A stretch of DNA of 64,000 nucleotides from Caldifarciminota bacterium (GTDB lineage: Bacteria; Hydrothermota; UBA3073; JACQXS01; JAGMCI01), in contig JAGMCI010000042.1 of assembly GCA_023129325.1 (NCBI GenBank), positions 17,136 through 81,135 of the forward strand, written 5' to 3'. Each line of letters begins with the position of its first letter. The stretch's first letter is position 1. This document shows positions 33,360 through 41,788 of this stretch, piece after piece. The notes under the pieces are model-generated. The model did not search any database. It had not been told where the DNA came from and worked only from the letters and a program-made list of their open reading frames with translations. Position numbers and translations under genes: made by a program.

Positions 33360-34691
33360 TTACTGTTTTATGAAACCTGTATTAAGTTCACCATTCTTAA
33401 ATCGCTCATCTTTAATTATCTCAAGATGAAAGGGGATGGTGGTATGAATACCTTCTACTAAAAATTCATTCAATGCTCGTTCAAGTCGGGCTATACATTT
33501 ATCTCTTGTCTCATCATAAGCAATGAGTTTGGCTATTAAAGAATCGTAATTGCTTGGGACTTCATATTCTCCGTATATGTGGGTCTCAACCCTAATTCCT
33601 GGACCACCTGGAATATAAAGTCCTTTAATTTGTCCAGGAGATGGTCTAAAACCATTGTTTGGGTCTTCTGCGTTAATTCTACATTCGATAGCGTGTCCTT
33701 TAATGTTCACATCTTTTTGTTTAAAGCTTAATTTCTCACCAGATGCAATTTTTAACTGTTCCTTTACAATATCAATTCTTGTAACCATCTCAGTTACAGG
33801 ATGCTCTACTTGGATTCTGGTGTTCATCTCCAAGAAATAAAAGTTTTTATCTTTATCCAGCAAAAATTCAACCGTTCCGGCTGACCTGTAATTTATAGCT
33901 TTAGTAACTGCCACAGCATAAGCACCAATCTTTTCTCTCATCTCAGGTGTAACAGCAGGAGAAGGAGACTCTTCAATAAGTTTTTGATGTCTCCGCTGAA
34001 TTGAACACTCTCTTTCACCAAGCCAGACAATATTGTTATGTTCATCAGCCAAAATTTGAACTTCAATATGTCTTGGATTCTCAAGATATTTTTCAATATA
34101 AACTTTATCATTTCCAAAGGCAACTTTAGCTTCTTGTCTTGCAATGGAAAGTAATTTTTTCAACTTTTTTTGATTATCAACAATTCGCATACCTCTTCCA
34201 CCTCCACCCATAGCTGCTTTTATTATAACAGGATACCCGATATTTTTTGCAATTTGACTTACTTCTTTAAATGACTCATTTGATACAGTTCCTCCCGGTA
34301 TTATAGGAATGCCTGATTTTCTTGCAATCTCACGAGCATTCACCTTATCGCCAGCGGCAAGGATTGAAGATGAGGTTGGACCTATGAATTTAAACCCATT
34401 TTCTTTACAAATTTCAGCAAATTTTGGATTTTCGGCTAAAAAGCCATAGCCAGGGTGCACTGCTTCAACACCAGTTATCTCGCAAGCACTGATTATGCGA
34501 GGAATAGCGAGATAGGAAAGTAACGGTGAGGCAGGCCCAATACAAACTGCCTCATCAGCAAATTTTGTGTGTAAAGAATTGGTATCTGCTTCAGAATAGA
34601 TAGCTACTGTTTCAATTCCCAATTCTTTACAAGCTCTTATAATACGGAGTGCTATCTCACCTCGATTTGCTATAAGAACTTTTCTTAACAT
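33360..34691 (-). CDS. accC: Biotin carboxylase subunit of acetyl-CoA carboxylase
   Basis: An ATP-grasp enzyme that carboxylates biotin on AccB. The N-terminal RKVLIANRGEIALRI, the glycine-rich lid AAMGGGGRGMR, and the catalytic FLEMNTRIQVEHPVTE are all present. The length of 443 is standard. It lies 12 bp below accB in the order DUF3467-accB-accC. It could serve acetyl-CoA carboxylase or another biotin-dependent carboxylase; no carboxyltransferase genes are in the window. Confidence 0.96.
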   Translation of the reverse strand: MLRKVLIANRGEIALRIIRACKELGIETVAIYSEADTNSLHTKFADEAVCIGPASPLLSYLAIPRIISACEITGVEAVHPGYGFLAENPKFAEICKENGFKFIGPTSSSILAAGDKVNAREIARKSGIPIIPGGTVSNESFKEVSQIAKNIGYPVIIKAAMGGGGRGMRIVDNQKKLKKLLSIARQEAKVAFGNDKVYIEKYLENPRHIEVQILADEHNNIVWLGERECSIQRRHQKLIEESPSPAVTPEMREKIGAYAVAVTKAINYRSAGTVEFLLDKDKNFYFLEMNTRIQVEHPVTEMVTRIDIVKEQLKIASGEKLSFKQKDVNIKGHAIECRINAEDPNNGFRPSPGQIKGLYIPGGPGIRVETHIYGEYEVPSNYDSLIAKLIAYDETRDKCIARLERALNEFLVEGIHTTIPFHLEIIKDERFKNGELNTGFIKQ

Positions 34692-34703
34692 TGCAGGATA
34701 GGT

Positions 34704-35150
34704 CTATGCTGGTTCAATTAAGAAGAGTTTCTGTCCATATTCAACAGGCTCTTCATTCTTTGGAAGAACCTTTTTAATTATCCCACTTATTCCAGCCTCT
34801 ATTTCGTTCATCACTTTCATAGCTTCAATTACACAAACTACTTTATCAGGAGTAACTTTATCTCCAATTTCTACATATGGGGGAGCGCCAGGAGAAGGTG
34901 AAGAATAAAAAGTGCCAACCATTGGAGCTTTTATAGAGAAAAATTTCTCCTCAGGTTTTTCCACAGATTTCTTTTCTTCAACAAGAGTTTCCCTTTGAAG
35001 AGAACCTTGTGAAGGAATAACATTAACAGAAGGAGATGCAGCAAGTTTTTTAGTTATCCTAACTCTGCGAAAAAGCCCTTTTATTTCAAGCTCTTCGATA
35101 TTACTCTCCTCAACGAGTTTTATAATCTTTTTAAGTTTATTTAATTTCAT
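34704..35150 (-). CDS. accB: Biotin carboxyl carrier protein
   Basis: The 148-residue protein has an AccB N-terminal helix pair, a Pro/Ser-rich linker (38-68) and the biotinyl domain (72-148). The biotinylated lysine is K112 in EAMKVMNE (the V replaces nothing essential; the usual motif is EAMKMMNE). The [16 protein letters not shown] strand is the AccB-type thumb region. Operon with accC. Confidence 0.95.
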   Translation of the reverse strand: MKLNKLKKIIKLVEESNIEELEIKGLFRRVRITKKLAASPSVNVIPSQGSLQRETLVEEKKSVEKPEEKFFSIKAPMVGTFYSSPSPGAPPYVEIGDKVTPDKVVCVIEAMKVMNEIEAGISGIIKKVLPKNEEPVEYGQKLFLIEPA

Positions 35151-35162
35151 ACTCCCTCCAAT

Positions 35163-35444
35163 TTAAAAGCCTATTTCTTTATGTTCTCCTTGCGATATTT
35201 TTATCTCACCATGTTTCTTTTCATATTTTTCCATATTATCCTTTAAAGCTCTCATCAACAATTTTGCATGCGTTGGAGAGAGAATAATCCTCGAATAAAC
35301 TTTAGCTTTTTTGAGTCCGGGAAGAACGCGAGTAAAGTCAATAATAAACTCTGAAGATGAATGTGACACAATAGCAAGATTAGAATAAATCCCCTGTCCT
35401 GCTTCTTCCGGAAGCTCTATATTTATACGTTGTTTATTTTCCAT
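35163..35444 (-). CDS. DUF3467 protein
   Basis: A 93-residue protein of the DUF3467 pattern (YSNLAIVSHSSSEFIIDF, then ARVYSRIILSP-like and HAKLLMRALKDNMEKYE). The function is unknown. It is first in an operon with accB and accC (12-bp gap to accB), with AAGGAGGG 5 bases before ATG and a near-perfect promoter. Confidence 0.85.
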   Translation of the reverse strand: MENKQRINIELPEEAGQGIYSNLAIVSHSSSEFIIDFTRVLPGLKKAKVYSRIILSPTHAKLLMRALKDNMEKYEKKHGEIKISQGEHKEIGF

Positions 35445-35464
35445 CTTACCCTCCTTAAATTTTT

Positions 35465-35492
35465 ATTATAAATTAACTTCAAGTATTGTCAA
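35465..35492 (-). promoter_or_regulatory. Promoter of DUF3467-accB-accC
   Basis: Minus strand TTGACA (35492-35487), 16 bp, TATAAT (35470-35465): both hexamers perfect. Confidence 0.85.
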
Positions 35493-35589
35493 GTTTTTTC
35501 TTGACCACCGCACAAAATACATTTGTGCGGGATCAGAAATTTTAATGCGTAAGTACCTCTTTCCAATCGGCACATTAGCAAAAAATTTC

Positions 35590-35618
35590 TTGACAATTAG
35601 GACTAATCAATGTAAAGT
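35590..35618 (+). promoter_or_regulatory. Promoter of M20 peptidase gene
   Basis: TTGACA (35590-35595), 17 bp, TAAAGT (35613-35618). It ends 7 nt before GTG 35626, so the mRNA is leaderless. It lies within a longer open frame and argues against starts upstream of it. Confidence 0.7.
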
Positions 35619-35625
35619 AAATGCA

Positions 35626-36759
35626 GTGAATTTGGGAACTGACTACAAAAAGCTACTTAAAACTGCTGAGTCTTGGAGAACAAGGATACTTTCAGACCTT
35701 ATTGCTCTCTCTGAAATTCCAGCTCCATCATTCAAAGAGGGAAAAAGAAGGAAAAAATTTACCCAACTTATGGAAAGGATAAATTTTGATAAACTTGAGC
35801 AAGATGGAGTAGGAAATATTATTGGGATTCGGAAAGGGAAAGGAAAGGGTGGAATTCTTGTTAGTGCTCACCTTGACACAGTATTTCCAGAGACTTTAAA
35901 TCATACTACAAGAATAAATATGAAAAAGGTATACGGTCCCTCAGTTGGTGATAATTCACTTGGATTAGCCTCAATCCTTGCTACGGGTGAGATACTTAAT
36001 GAATTAAAAATTACCACTCACCACGACCTTCTATTTGCCGGTACAGTGGGAGGTGAAACTAACTTACAAGGAATGAGAAAACTAATTGAAGAGCATGGAA
36101 AAGAACTTAAATATGTAATATGCGTTGAAGGACACGGATTAGGAAGAATTGATAATGTGGCAATTGGAAATATGAGGATGGAATTAAATATCAGAGTCAA
36201 AGAGGGACATAGTTTTCGAGATTTCGGAAGTCCCAATGCGATAGTCCTGATGAGTAAACTAATAAATAGATTTCTCTCAATTCCTAAAGTTTCAGTTCAC
36301 AAGGTAGCATTAAACATAAGTCATATTTATGGTGGAATTGCTTATGACTCAATTCCAATAAGTTGTAAAACAGGTATTGAACTTTCTTATAGAAACAAAA
36401 AAGCTTTCACAGATTTTTACAAGAAATTTAATACTACTATTTCTAAAATGGAAAAGGAAGAAGGAGTGAGAATTAAAAAGAGGGAAATTTCAAGTGCTCC
36501 CACTGGTAATATTTCAAGGTCTCATCAGCTTATCAAAGGGCTTATTAAAATTCATCATTATTTAGGTATTGAATCTAAGTTTGGATTTGGAAATACAGGT
36601 GGCAGTATTCCTTTATCACAAGGAATTCCAGCCGTGACTATAGGTATCACTCTTGGTTATGGTCTCCATTTGCCTGAAGAAAAGATAGAGATTAAGCCTA
36701 TAATAAAAGGAATTAAGCAATTATTACTTTTGATTCTTAATATAGACCGCATTAAGTGA
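35626..36759 (+). CDS. M20-family metallopeptidase (tripeptidase-like)
   Basis: 377 residues from GTG 35626. The metal-binding features of M20 enzymes are seen: SAHLDTVFP, GPSVGDNSLG, GTVGGETNLQGM (replacing the usual EEE/GEEG) and a C-terminal GLHLPEE. It most resembles peptidase T/CPG2-type aminopeptidases without a clear substrate. An upstream in-frame ATG at 35545 would place a promoter (35590-35618) inside the gene, so I prefer the leaderless GTG. The M20 EE pair is replaced by GE, which leaves activity uncertain. Confidence 0.82.
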   Translation: MNLGTDYKKLLKTAESWRTRILSDLIALSEIPAPSFKEGKRRKKFTQLMERINFDKLEQDGVGNIIGIRKGKGKGGILVSAHLDTVFPETLNHTTRINMKKVYGPSVGDNSLGLASILATGEILNELKITTHHDLLFAGTVGGETNLQGMRKLIEEHGKELKYVICVEGHGLGRIDNVAIGNMRMELNIRVKEGHSFRDFGSPNAIVLMSKLINRFLSIPKVSVHKVALNISHIYGGIAYDSIPISCKTGIELSYRNKKAFTDFYKKFNTTISKMEKEEGVRIKKREISSAPTGNISRSHQLIKGLIKIHHYLGIESKFGFGNTGGSIPLSQGIPAVTIGITLGYGLHLPEEKIEIKPIIKGIKQLLLLILNIDRIK

Positions 36760-36833
36760 GAAGCAGGAAGTAAGAAGTGGGAAGTGAAAGGTGAAATATA
36801 ATAAGAATATTAACATAAAACATTAAACCTTTG

Positions 36834-38057
36834 ATGAACACTTCAGCAATAAGAGAGGAAACAAAACAAAGACTGCGAAAAGCTGCTCCCTGTATTCTTC
36901 TTGTCGGCATCCCTTGCTATAACTCTGAATCAACAATAACCTATATTATAGAAACAATCGGTAAGGGATTAAAAAAATACTTCAATGATTATAAATCTCT
37001 AATACTTATAGCTGATGGTGGCTCACTTGATGATACAAGAGAAAAAGCAAACCTTGCAAAAATACCAAATGGAATAAAGAAAATTGTGAGTATTTATAGA
37101 GGAATACCAGGAAAAGGAACTGCCCTTCGGGCGGTATTTGAAGCGGCAAAAATATTGCAGTCTAAAGCTTTATGTGTCTTTGATTCAGACCTAAGGTCAA
37201 TCACCCCTGAATGGATTCGCCTCTTTTTCTCACCAATCCTTAAAGATGAGTATGATTTTTGTGCACCTGCTTACACAAGAGCTAAATATGACGGCACTAT
37301 AACAAATCACCTAGTATATCCCCTCACCCGTACTCTATATGGACTTAAAATAAGACAACCCATAGGAGGAGATTTTGGTGTCTCTGGTAAATTATCAAAA
37401 TTTTATACTTCTCAAAATGTATGGGGAGAATTTGTGGCAAAGTTTGGAATTGATGTATGGATGACAACAAGTGCAATTGCAGAGGGGTTTAAAATCTGCC
37501 AGGTAAATCCTGGAGTAAAAATTCATGACCCAAAAGACCCTGCAGCTTCACTTGGACCAATGTTTATGCAAGTAATATATACACTTTTCTCCTTAATGGG
37601 TAAGTATAAGGAAAATTGGCGGGTAATACAGGGAAGCAAGAAAGTAAAAACTTATGACCCGAGAGCCTTGGTTCCACCAGAGCCTGTTGATGTATCTTTT
37701 GAATCTTTAAAATTAGAACTTAGAGACGGGTTTTCTCATTTTGGAACTCTTTGGAAGGAAATAATTTCAGAGGAGGCTTTTAAAGAGCTTGGGAGTGTAT
37801 TAAAAGGAAGGACAGAAAACCTTTCTCCTGAGCTCTGGGCAAAAATTGTTTATGATTTTGCATTTATATTTAATCTTTGGGAAAGGAATCGTCATAAATT
37901 AGTTGATATACTTACGCCTCTTTACTTTGGCAGAATAGCATCTTTTATACTTGAAACAAAAGATATGACCAATTCTGAAGCTGAAGCGGTAATTGAACAT
38001 CAAGCAGTAGTATTTGAAAATCTCAAATCATATTTAGTAAAAAGATGGTTTAAATAA
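36834..38057 (+). CDS. GT78-like glycosyltransferase (mannosyl/glucosylglycerate synthase-like)
   Basis: The 407-residue GT-A enzyme opens with ILLVGIPCYNSESTI, has the metal-binding DSD in CVFDSDLRSITPEWI, and shows IRQPIGGDFGVSG and AKFGIDVWMTTSA, segments that resemble mannosylglycerate synthase (GT78) and glucosylglycerate synthase. These enzymes transfer a sugar to D-glycerate to form compatible solutes. It is followed without gap by a GT81-type and a GT4 gene. The substrate is an inference; a generic GT2 role cannot be excluded. Start at ATG 36834. Confidence 0.65.
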   Translation: MNTSAIREETKQRLRKAAPCILLVGIPCYNSESTITYIIETIGKGLKKYFNDYKSLILIADGGSLDDTREKANLAKIPNGIKKIVSIYRGIPGKGTALRAVFEAAKILQSKALCVFDSDLRSITPEWIRLFFSPILKDEYDFCAPAYTRAKYDGTITNHLVYPLTRTLYGLKIRQPIGGDFGVSGKLSKFYTSQNVWGEFVAKFGIDVWMTTSAIAEGFKICQVNPGVKIHDPKDPAASLGPMFMQVIYTLFSLMGKYKENWRVIQGSKKVKTYDPRALVPPEPVDVSFESLKLELRDGFSHFGTLWKEIISEEAFKELGSVLKGRTENLSPELWAKIVYDFAFIFNLWERNRHKLVDILTPLYFGRIASFILETKDMTNSEAEAVIEHQAVVFENLKSYLVKRWFK

Positions 38058-39046
38058 TGAGTAGCTGGTTTAAACAAAATACATTCCACCACTCACAATT
38101 CTCAAACCTTAATGAACTTGTAAAACTAAAGAAACATCAGAACATAAGTATATCTGTAGCCCTTCCAACCTTAAATGAAGAAGAAACAATTGCTAAAGAA
38201 ATCTTGGTGATAAAGTCCGAATTAATGGATAGATATAAATTGATTGACGAGATTGCTGTAATTGACTCAGGCTCAGAAGACCAGACAATGGAAATTGCAC
38301 GCTCTCACGGCGCACAGGTTTATCAAGCAGAAGATATTTTGCCTGAATTAAAAATCTACAAAGGTAAAGGTGAAAACTTATGGAAAGCATTATATGTGCT
38401 TTCTGGAGATATCATTGTTTATATTGATGCCGATATTAAAAATATACATCCTAAATTTGTCTACGGACTTGTTGCCCCACTTTTAATCTATCCAGAAATA
38501 GGTTATGTAAAAGCATTTTACGAACGTCCAATTACTATTGGTAAAAAGACTTTCCCTGCAGGAGGAGGAAGAGTTACCCAAATCCTCGTGAGACCGCTTT
38601 TTAATGCCTTTTTTCCCGAACTCTCTAAAATTATTCAACCCTTATCAGGTGAATATGCAGGAAGGAGAAAAATACTTGAAAGCGTTCCTTTCTTTATAGG
38701 TTATGGTGTAGAGACAGGTCTTTTGATTGATATCTCTCATAAATTCGGACTTTTTTCAATTGCTCAGGTAGATTTAGATAAAAGAATCCATCGAAACCAG
38801 AGAACTTCTGCACTCTCAAGAATGTCTTATGGAATTTTACAGACATTTCTGGATAGAGCAAAAGAACTTAAGAAATTAGACTTTAAAAAAACCATTCCAA
38901 CTATTTTCTCTCAATTAAGTATCCAAAATACCAAGGAATATACATTTAAAAAATATAAAATAGAAGAAATAAAGCGTCCTCCAATGGTAACTATAAAATC
39001 CTACGCAAACCGCTTTCACAAGACTCCTCATTCACGACCTAAATGA
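38057..39046 (+). CDS. GT81-type glucosyl-3-phosphoglycerate synthase-like
   Basis: The 329-residue protein closely follows the GpgS pattern: VALPTLNEEETI, DSGSEDQT, GKGENLWKALYVLSGDI, metal site DADI, FYERPI, GGGRVTQILVRPL and PLSGEYAGRR followed by YGVETGLLID. GpgS joins UDP-glucose to 3-phosphoglycerate, the first step to glucosylglycerate. It overlaps the preceding gene by 1 bp and the next by 4. No glucosyl-3-phosphoglycerate phosphatase is nearby. Confidence 0.8.
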   Translation: MSSWFKQNTFHHSQFSNLNELVKLKKHQNISISVALPTLNEEETIAKEILVIKSELMDRYKLIDEIAVIDSGSEDQTMEIARSHGAQVYQAEDILPELKIYKGKGENLWKALYVLSGDIIVYIDADIKNIHPKFVYGLVAPLLIYPEIGYVKAFYERPITIGKKTFPAGGGRVTQILVRPLFNAFFPELSKIIQPLSGEYAGRRKILESVPFFIGYGVETGLLIDISHKFGLFSIAQVDLDKRIHRNQRTSALSRMSYGILQTFLDRAKELKKLDFKKTIPTIFSQLSIQNTKEYTFKKYKIEEIKRPPMVTIKSYANRFHKTPHSRPK

Positions 39047-40251
39047 AAACAATTGGTATCCTTCATTTCTCGTGCCCCCCAGTGATAGGTGGAGTTGAAG
39101 CTGTAATAGAAGCACATACTGACTTATTGCTGCAACATGGATTTAAAGTTAAAGTTATAATAGGAAAAGGCAACAAATCCAGAAAAGACATTGAATTTGA
39201 AAAAATACCTGAACTAAATGCTTTACACCCTGAGTGTCAAAAAATAAGAAATGAACTTGAAACTGGTATTGTTTCGGACTCATTTTCTAAATTAAAAGAT
39301 AAGATAAAAGAACAACTAAAAATAGCATTGAAAGATATTGACATACTTATCATTCATAACATTTTATCTGTCCACTTTAATCTGCCTCTGGTTCTTGCAT
39401 TACACGAAATTATTCCATCTTTAAACATAAAAGTAATTAGCTGGTGTCACGATATTACACTCCTTGACCCAAATTATGCTACTGGTAATCCCAAAACCTT
39501 CCCTTGGTCCCTCCTTGCAACTCCAATACCTAATGTTACCTATGTTGCAATATCCAGTTTAAGACAAAAAGAACTATCCAATGTATTACAAATTCTGAAG
39601 GACTCAATTCATGTTATCCCTGATGGAATTGATGAACACTCTTTCCTTTCTCTCAGTCAACCTTCAACTTCAATTCTTAATAAATATAAATTACAAAATG
39701 CAGATATAGTAATGCTTTTTCCATCAAGGATAATAAAGCGTAAAAACTTTGAACTCGGCATAAAAGTCACAGCTGAACTCTTAAAACTCAAAAAATCTGC
39801 TTATTTCATAATCACAGGTCCCCCTGACCCCCATAATATAATATCCATAAAGTATTATCAGGAACTAAAAGAATTAGCCAATAAATTAAATGTAAAGAAT
39901 AGAATTATATTCTTATATGATATTGGAATAAAAGTAACTTATAAAATGTTACGAGAACTTTATTCTATATCTGATATTCTCTTCCTTTCAAGCACCCGAG
40001 AGGGATTTGGCATCCCTTTACTTGAGGCAGGACTTATGAAGATACCCATTTTTTGCCCTGAAATTTCTCCTCTCACAGAACTTGGGCAAAATGATGTAAA
40101 TTACTTTAACGACAATCCCAAGGATATAGCTCAAACTATAGTAAAAATAACATCTCAATCAAAGACATCAAAGATATTCAGAAAGATACTCAAAAATTAC
40201 ACTTGGCATTCTCTATTTAAACACAAAATATTACCTCTCTTAAAAGAATGA
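39043..40251 (+). CDS. GT4 glycosyltransferase
   Basis: A 402-residue GT-B enzyme: N-domain with HFSCPPVIGGVEAVIE, C-domain with FPSRIIKRKNFELGI and the EX7E region STREGFGIPLLEAGL. Because it sits between the GT81 gene and a Nudix gene in one overlapping operon, it could add the second sugar (as MggA/MggS does in mannosylglucosylglycerate synthesis in Petrotoga). That link is inference from context. Confidence 0.8.
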   Translation: MKTIGILHFSCPPVIGGVEAVIEAHTDLLLQHGFKVKVIIGKGNKSRKDIEFEKIPELNALHPECQKIRNELETGIVSDSFSKLKDKIKEQLKIALKDIDILIIHNILSVHFNLPLVLALHEIIPSLNIKVISWCHDITLLDPNYATGNPKTFPWSLLATPIPNVTYVAISSLRQKELSNVLQILKDSIHVIPDGIDEHSFLSLSQPSTSILNKYKLQNADIVMLFPSRIIKRKNFELGIKVTAELLKLKKSAYFIITGPPDPHNIISIKYYQELKELANKLNVKNRIIFLYDIGIKVTYKMLRELYSISDILFLSSTREGFGIPLLEAGLMKIPIFCPEISPLTELGQNDVNYFNDNPKDIAQTIVKITSQSKTSKIFRKILKNYTWHSLFKHKILPLLKE

Positions 40252-40712
40252 GCCGAGCGCCTTTCCAAGTATTAGTTTTACCCTATAGAATTATGACGAA
40301 TAATGAAATTCTTTACGCGGTTTTTAAGCGTAAGTCATCAACTGGTGGTTATTGGCAAGGAATTACGGGAGGTGGAAAAATCGGTGAATCTTGGTTAGAG
40401 GCAGCAAAACGAGAAGCATTTGAAGAGGCTGGTATTAAACCAAACAATGAATACATTAAACTTGATTCTCATACAATGATTCCCGTTGTCAATGTTTGTG
40501 GATTCAAATGGGGTGAGGATGTCTTAGTTATTCCTGAATACTGTTTTGGGGTGAAGGTTGAAGTTACTGAATTGCAATTATCCAGTGAACACACAGAATA
40601 TAAATGGTTGAATTATAGTAATGTAAGCAGAATATTGCAGTGGGATAGCAATAAGAGTGCTTTGTGGGAATTAGATTATAGACTTAGAAAGAGTTTGCAG
40701 GTAATTTCATAA
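40248..40712 (+). CDS. Nudix hydrolase
   Basis: The 154-residue protein has a complete Nudix box spanning residues 42-63 (GGKIGESW..., then REAFEEAGI), including the REAFEE metal-binding core. The overall pattern (LVLPYRIMTNNEILYAVFKR, WQGITGGG) is like NudB/dihydroneopterin triphosphate pyrophosphatase or (d)NTP/sugar-nucleotide hydrolases. It is last in the GT operon (4-bp overlap). Confidence 0.88.
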   Translation: MSRAPFQVLVLPYRIMTNNEILYAVFKRKSSTGGYWQGITGGGKIGESWLEAAKREAFEEAGIKPNNEYIKLDSHTMIPVVNVCGFKWGEDVLVIPEYCFGVKVEVTELQLSSEHTEYKWLNYSNVSRILQWDSNKSALWELDYRLRKSLQVIS

Positions 40713-41123
40713 GCGGAAATTTAGTAACATCCTACTATTTTTTTGTAAATGGCTTTTTAGATTTTCCCTTAAAAATCCTGTGTAATTCTGGAGTGCAACG
40801 ACGGTGTCGTTGCATGCAAAAACATCGTTTTTGTACTCCAAAGAATTTGTAAGGCAAGCTGCCTTACCTGTTGACTGTTTGTCTGCGTGGAATGAGTTGT
40901 GGATTGCTCGCCCCGTTAGATGGTAAAGCCTATCTAACGGGGTAAATCGGGTTATGTGGATGAGTTGCGAGACATTTCCCCATCCTAAAAACTCACGACT
41001 TGACACACTACTCATAACTCACCCTAATCTATCTCTTTTTGGGAAATTCTGTGTCCTCTGTGGTTGCTTTTTCCTTGACTTTTTAAAATATAGTATTACA
41101 ATTTTGAAATAATAGGAGGAAAA
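40713..41123. other. 411-bp spacer with three palindromes
   Basis: No gene is supported. It contains TGCAACGACGGTGTCGTTGCA (40792-40812), AAAAACATCGTTTTTGT (40818-40834), GTAAGGCAAGCTGCCTTAC (40850-40868) and CCCCGTTAGAT..ATCTAACGGGG (40912-40942), followed by CTGTGTCCTCTGTGGTTGC-type words. Confidence 0.7.
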
Positions 41124-41444
41124 ATGGAAAAGATTAATTTAAAAGAGTATAGTAAAACCATTAAAGAACTATGGCAGCCCTATGAGATAGCATTTGTTAA
41201 TGATACTGCTTTAAGAATTGCAAAAATTAAAGGTGCTTACAGATGGCATAAACACAAGAATGAGGACGAGTTCTTCTTTGTAGTTAAAGGTTCTGCTTTC
41301 ATAGACTTTAAAAATGAGACAATCGAACTCAATGAAGGAGAAGGATGCCTTGTCAAAAAAGGCATAGAACACCGTTCAAGGTCAAAAGATGAAGCAACTA
41401 TTTTACTAATAGAGCCTATATCTACTAAAACAAAAGGCGAATAA
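41124..41444 (+). CDS. Small cupin protein
   Basis: A 106-residue single-domain cupin. Motif 1 is YRWHKHKNEDEFFFVVKG (H and E ligands), motif 2 EGEGCLVKKGIEHRS. The N-terminal part (KTIKELWQPYEIAFVNDTA) is typical of the small cupins annotated as mannose-6-phosphate isomerase-like, but activity cannot be assigned. AGGAGG lies 6 bases before ATG. It overlaps the next gene by 1 bp. Confidence 0.85.
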   Translation: MEKINLKEYSKTIKELWQPYEIAFVNDTALRIAKIKGAYRWHKHKNEDEFFFVVKGSAFIDFKNETIELNEGEGCLVKKGIEHRSRSKDEATILLIEPISTKTKGE

Positions 41445-41671
41445 TGAAAAGTGCCTATAAAGCACCAGACGAGTTTGCTGCTATAACAATAAGGTCACTT
41501 CTTGAGAACGAGGGTATGAAAGTGTGGGTAAAATCGTATCAGATATCGATGTTTGACAATATAGCTCAAGTAATGAGACCTTATTGGGGTGAAATTTTTG
41601 TTGCAGATAAAGATTTGGAACAGGCAAAATCTATTGTAGAGGATTATTTATCCACAGATGACAAAAAATAA
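41444..41671 (+). CDS. DUF2007-type small protein
   Basis: The 75-residue protein begins KSAYKAPDEFAAITIRSLLENEGMKVWVKS, matching the DUF2007 (putative signal-transducing protein) pattern of paired alpha/beta units, ending EIFVADKDLEQAKSIVEDYL. The function is not known. It is cotranscribed with the cupin gene. Confidence 0.7.
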   Translation: MKSAYKAPDEFAAITIRSLLENEGMKVWVKSYQISMFDNIAQVMRPYWGEIFVADKDLEQAKSIVEDYLSTDDKK

Positions 41672-41788
41672 TAACCACGGATTACACGAAAAAATCTGTG
41701 ACTAATTGAACCACAAAGAACACAAAGTAGTAAAAAGATTAATCACGAAAGCACAAAAGAGAACGCAGGTAAAAACTTAAAAATTAAA

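Noticed and set aside
36834-37058. Dedicated dolichol-type or cellulose-synthase GT2 assignment
   Set aside because: No transmembrane helices are present, and the PIGGDFGVSG and FGIDVW segments fit GT78-like enzymes better.
40707-41015. 102-codon minus-strand ORF
   Set aside because: It runs across three palindromes in a spacer and has no coding signals.
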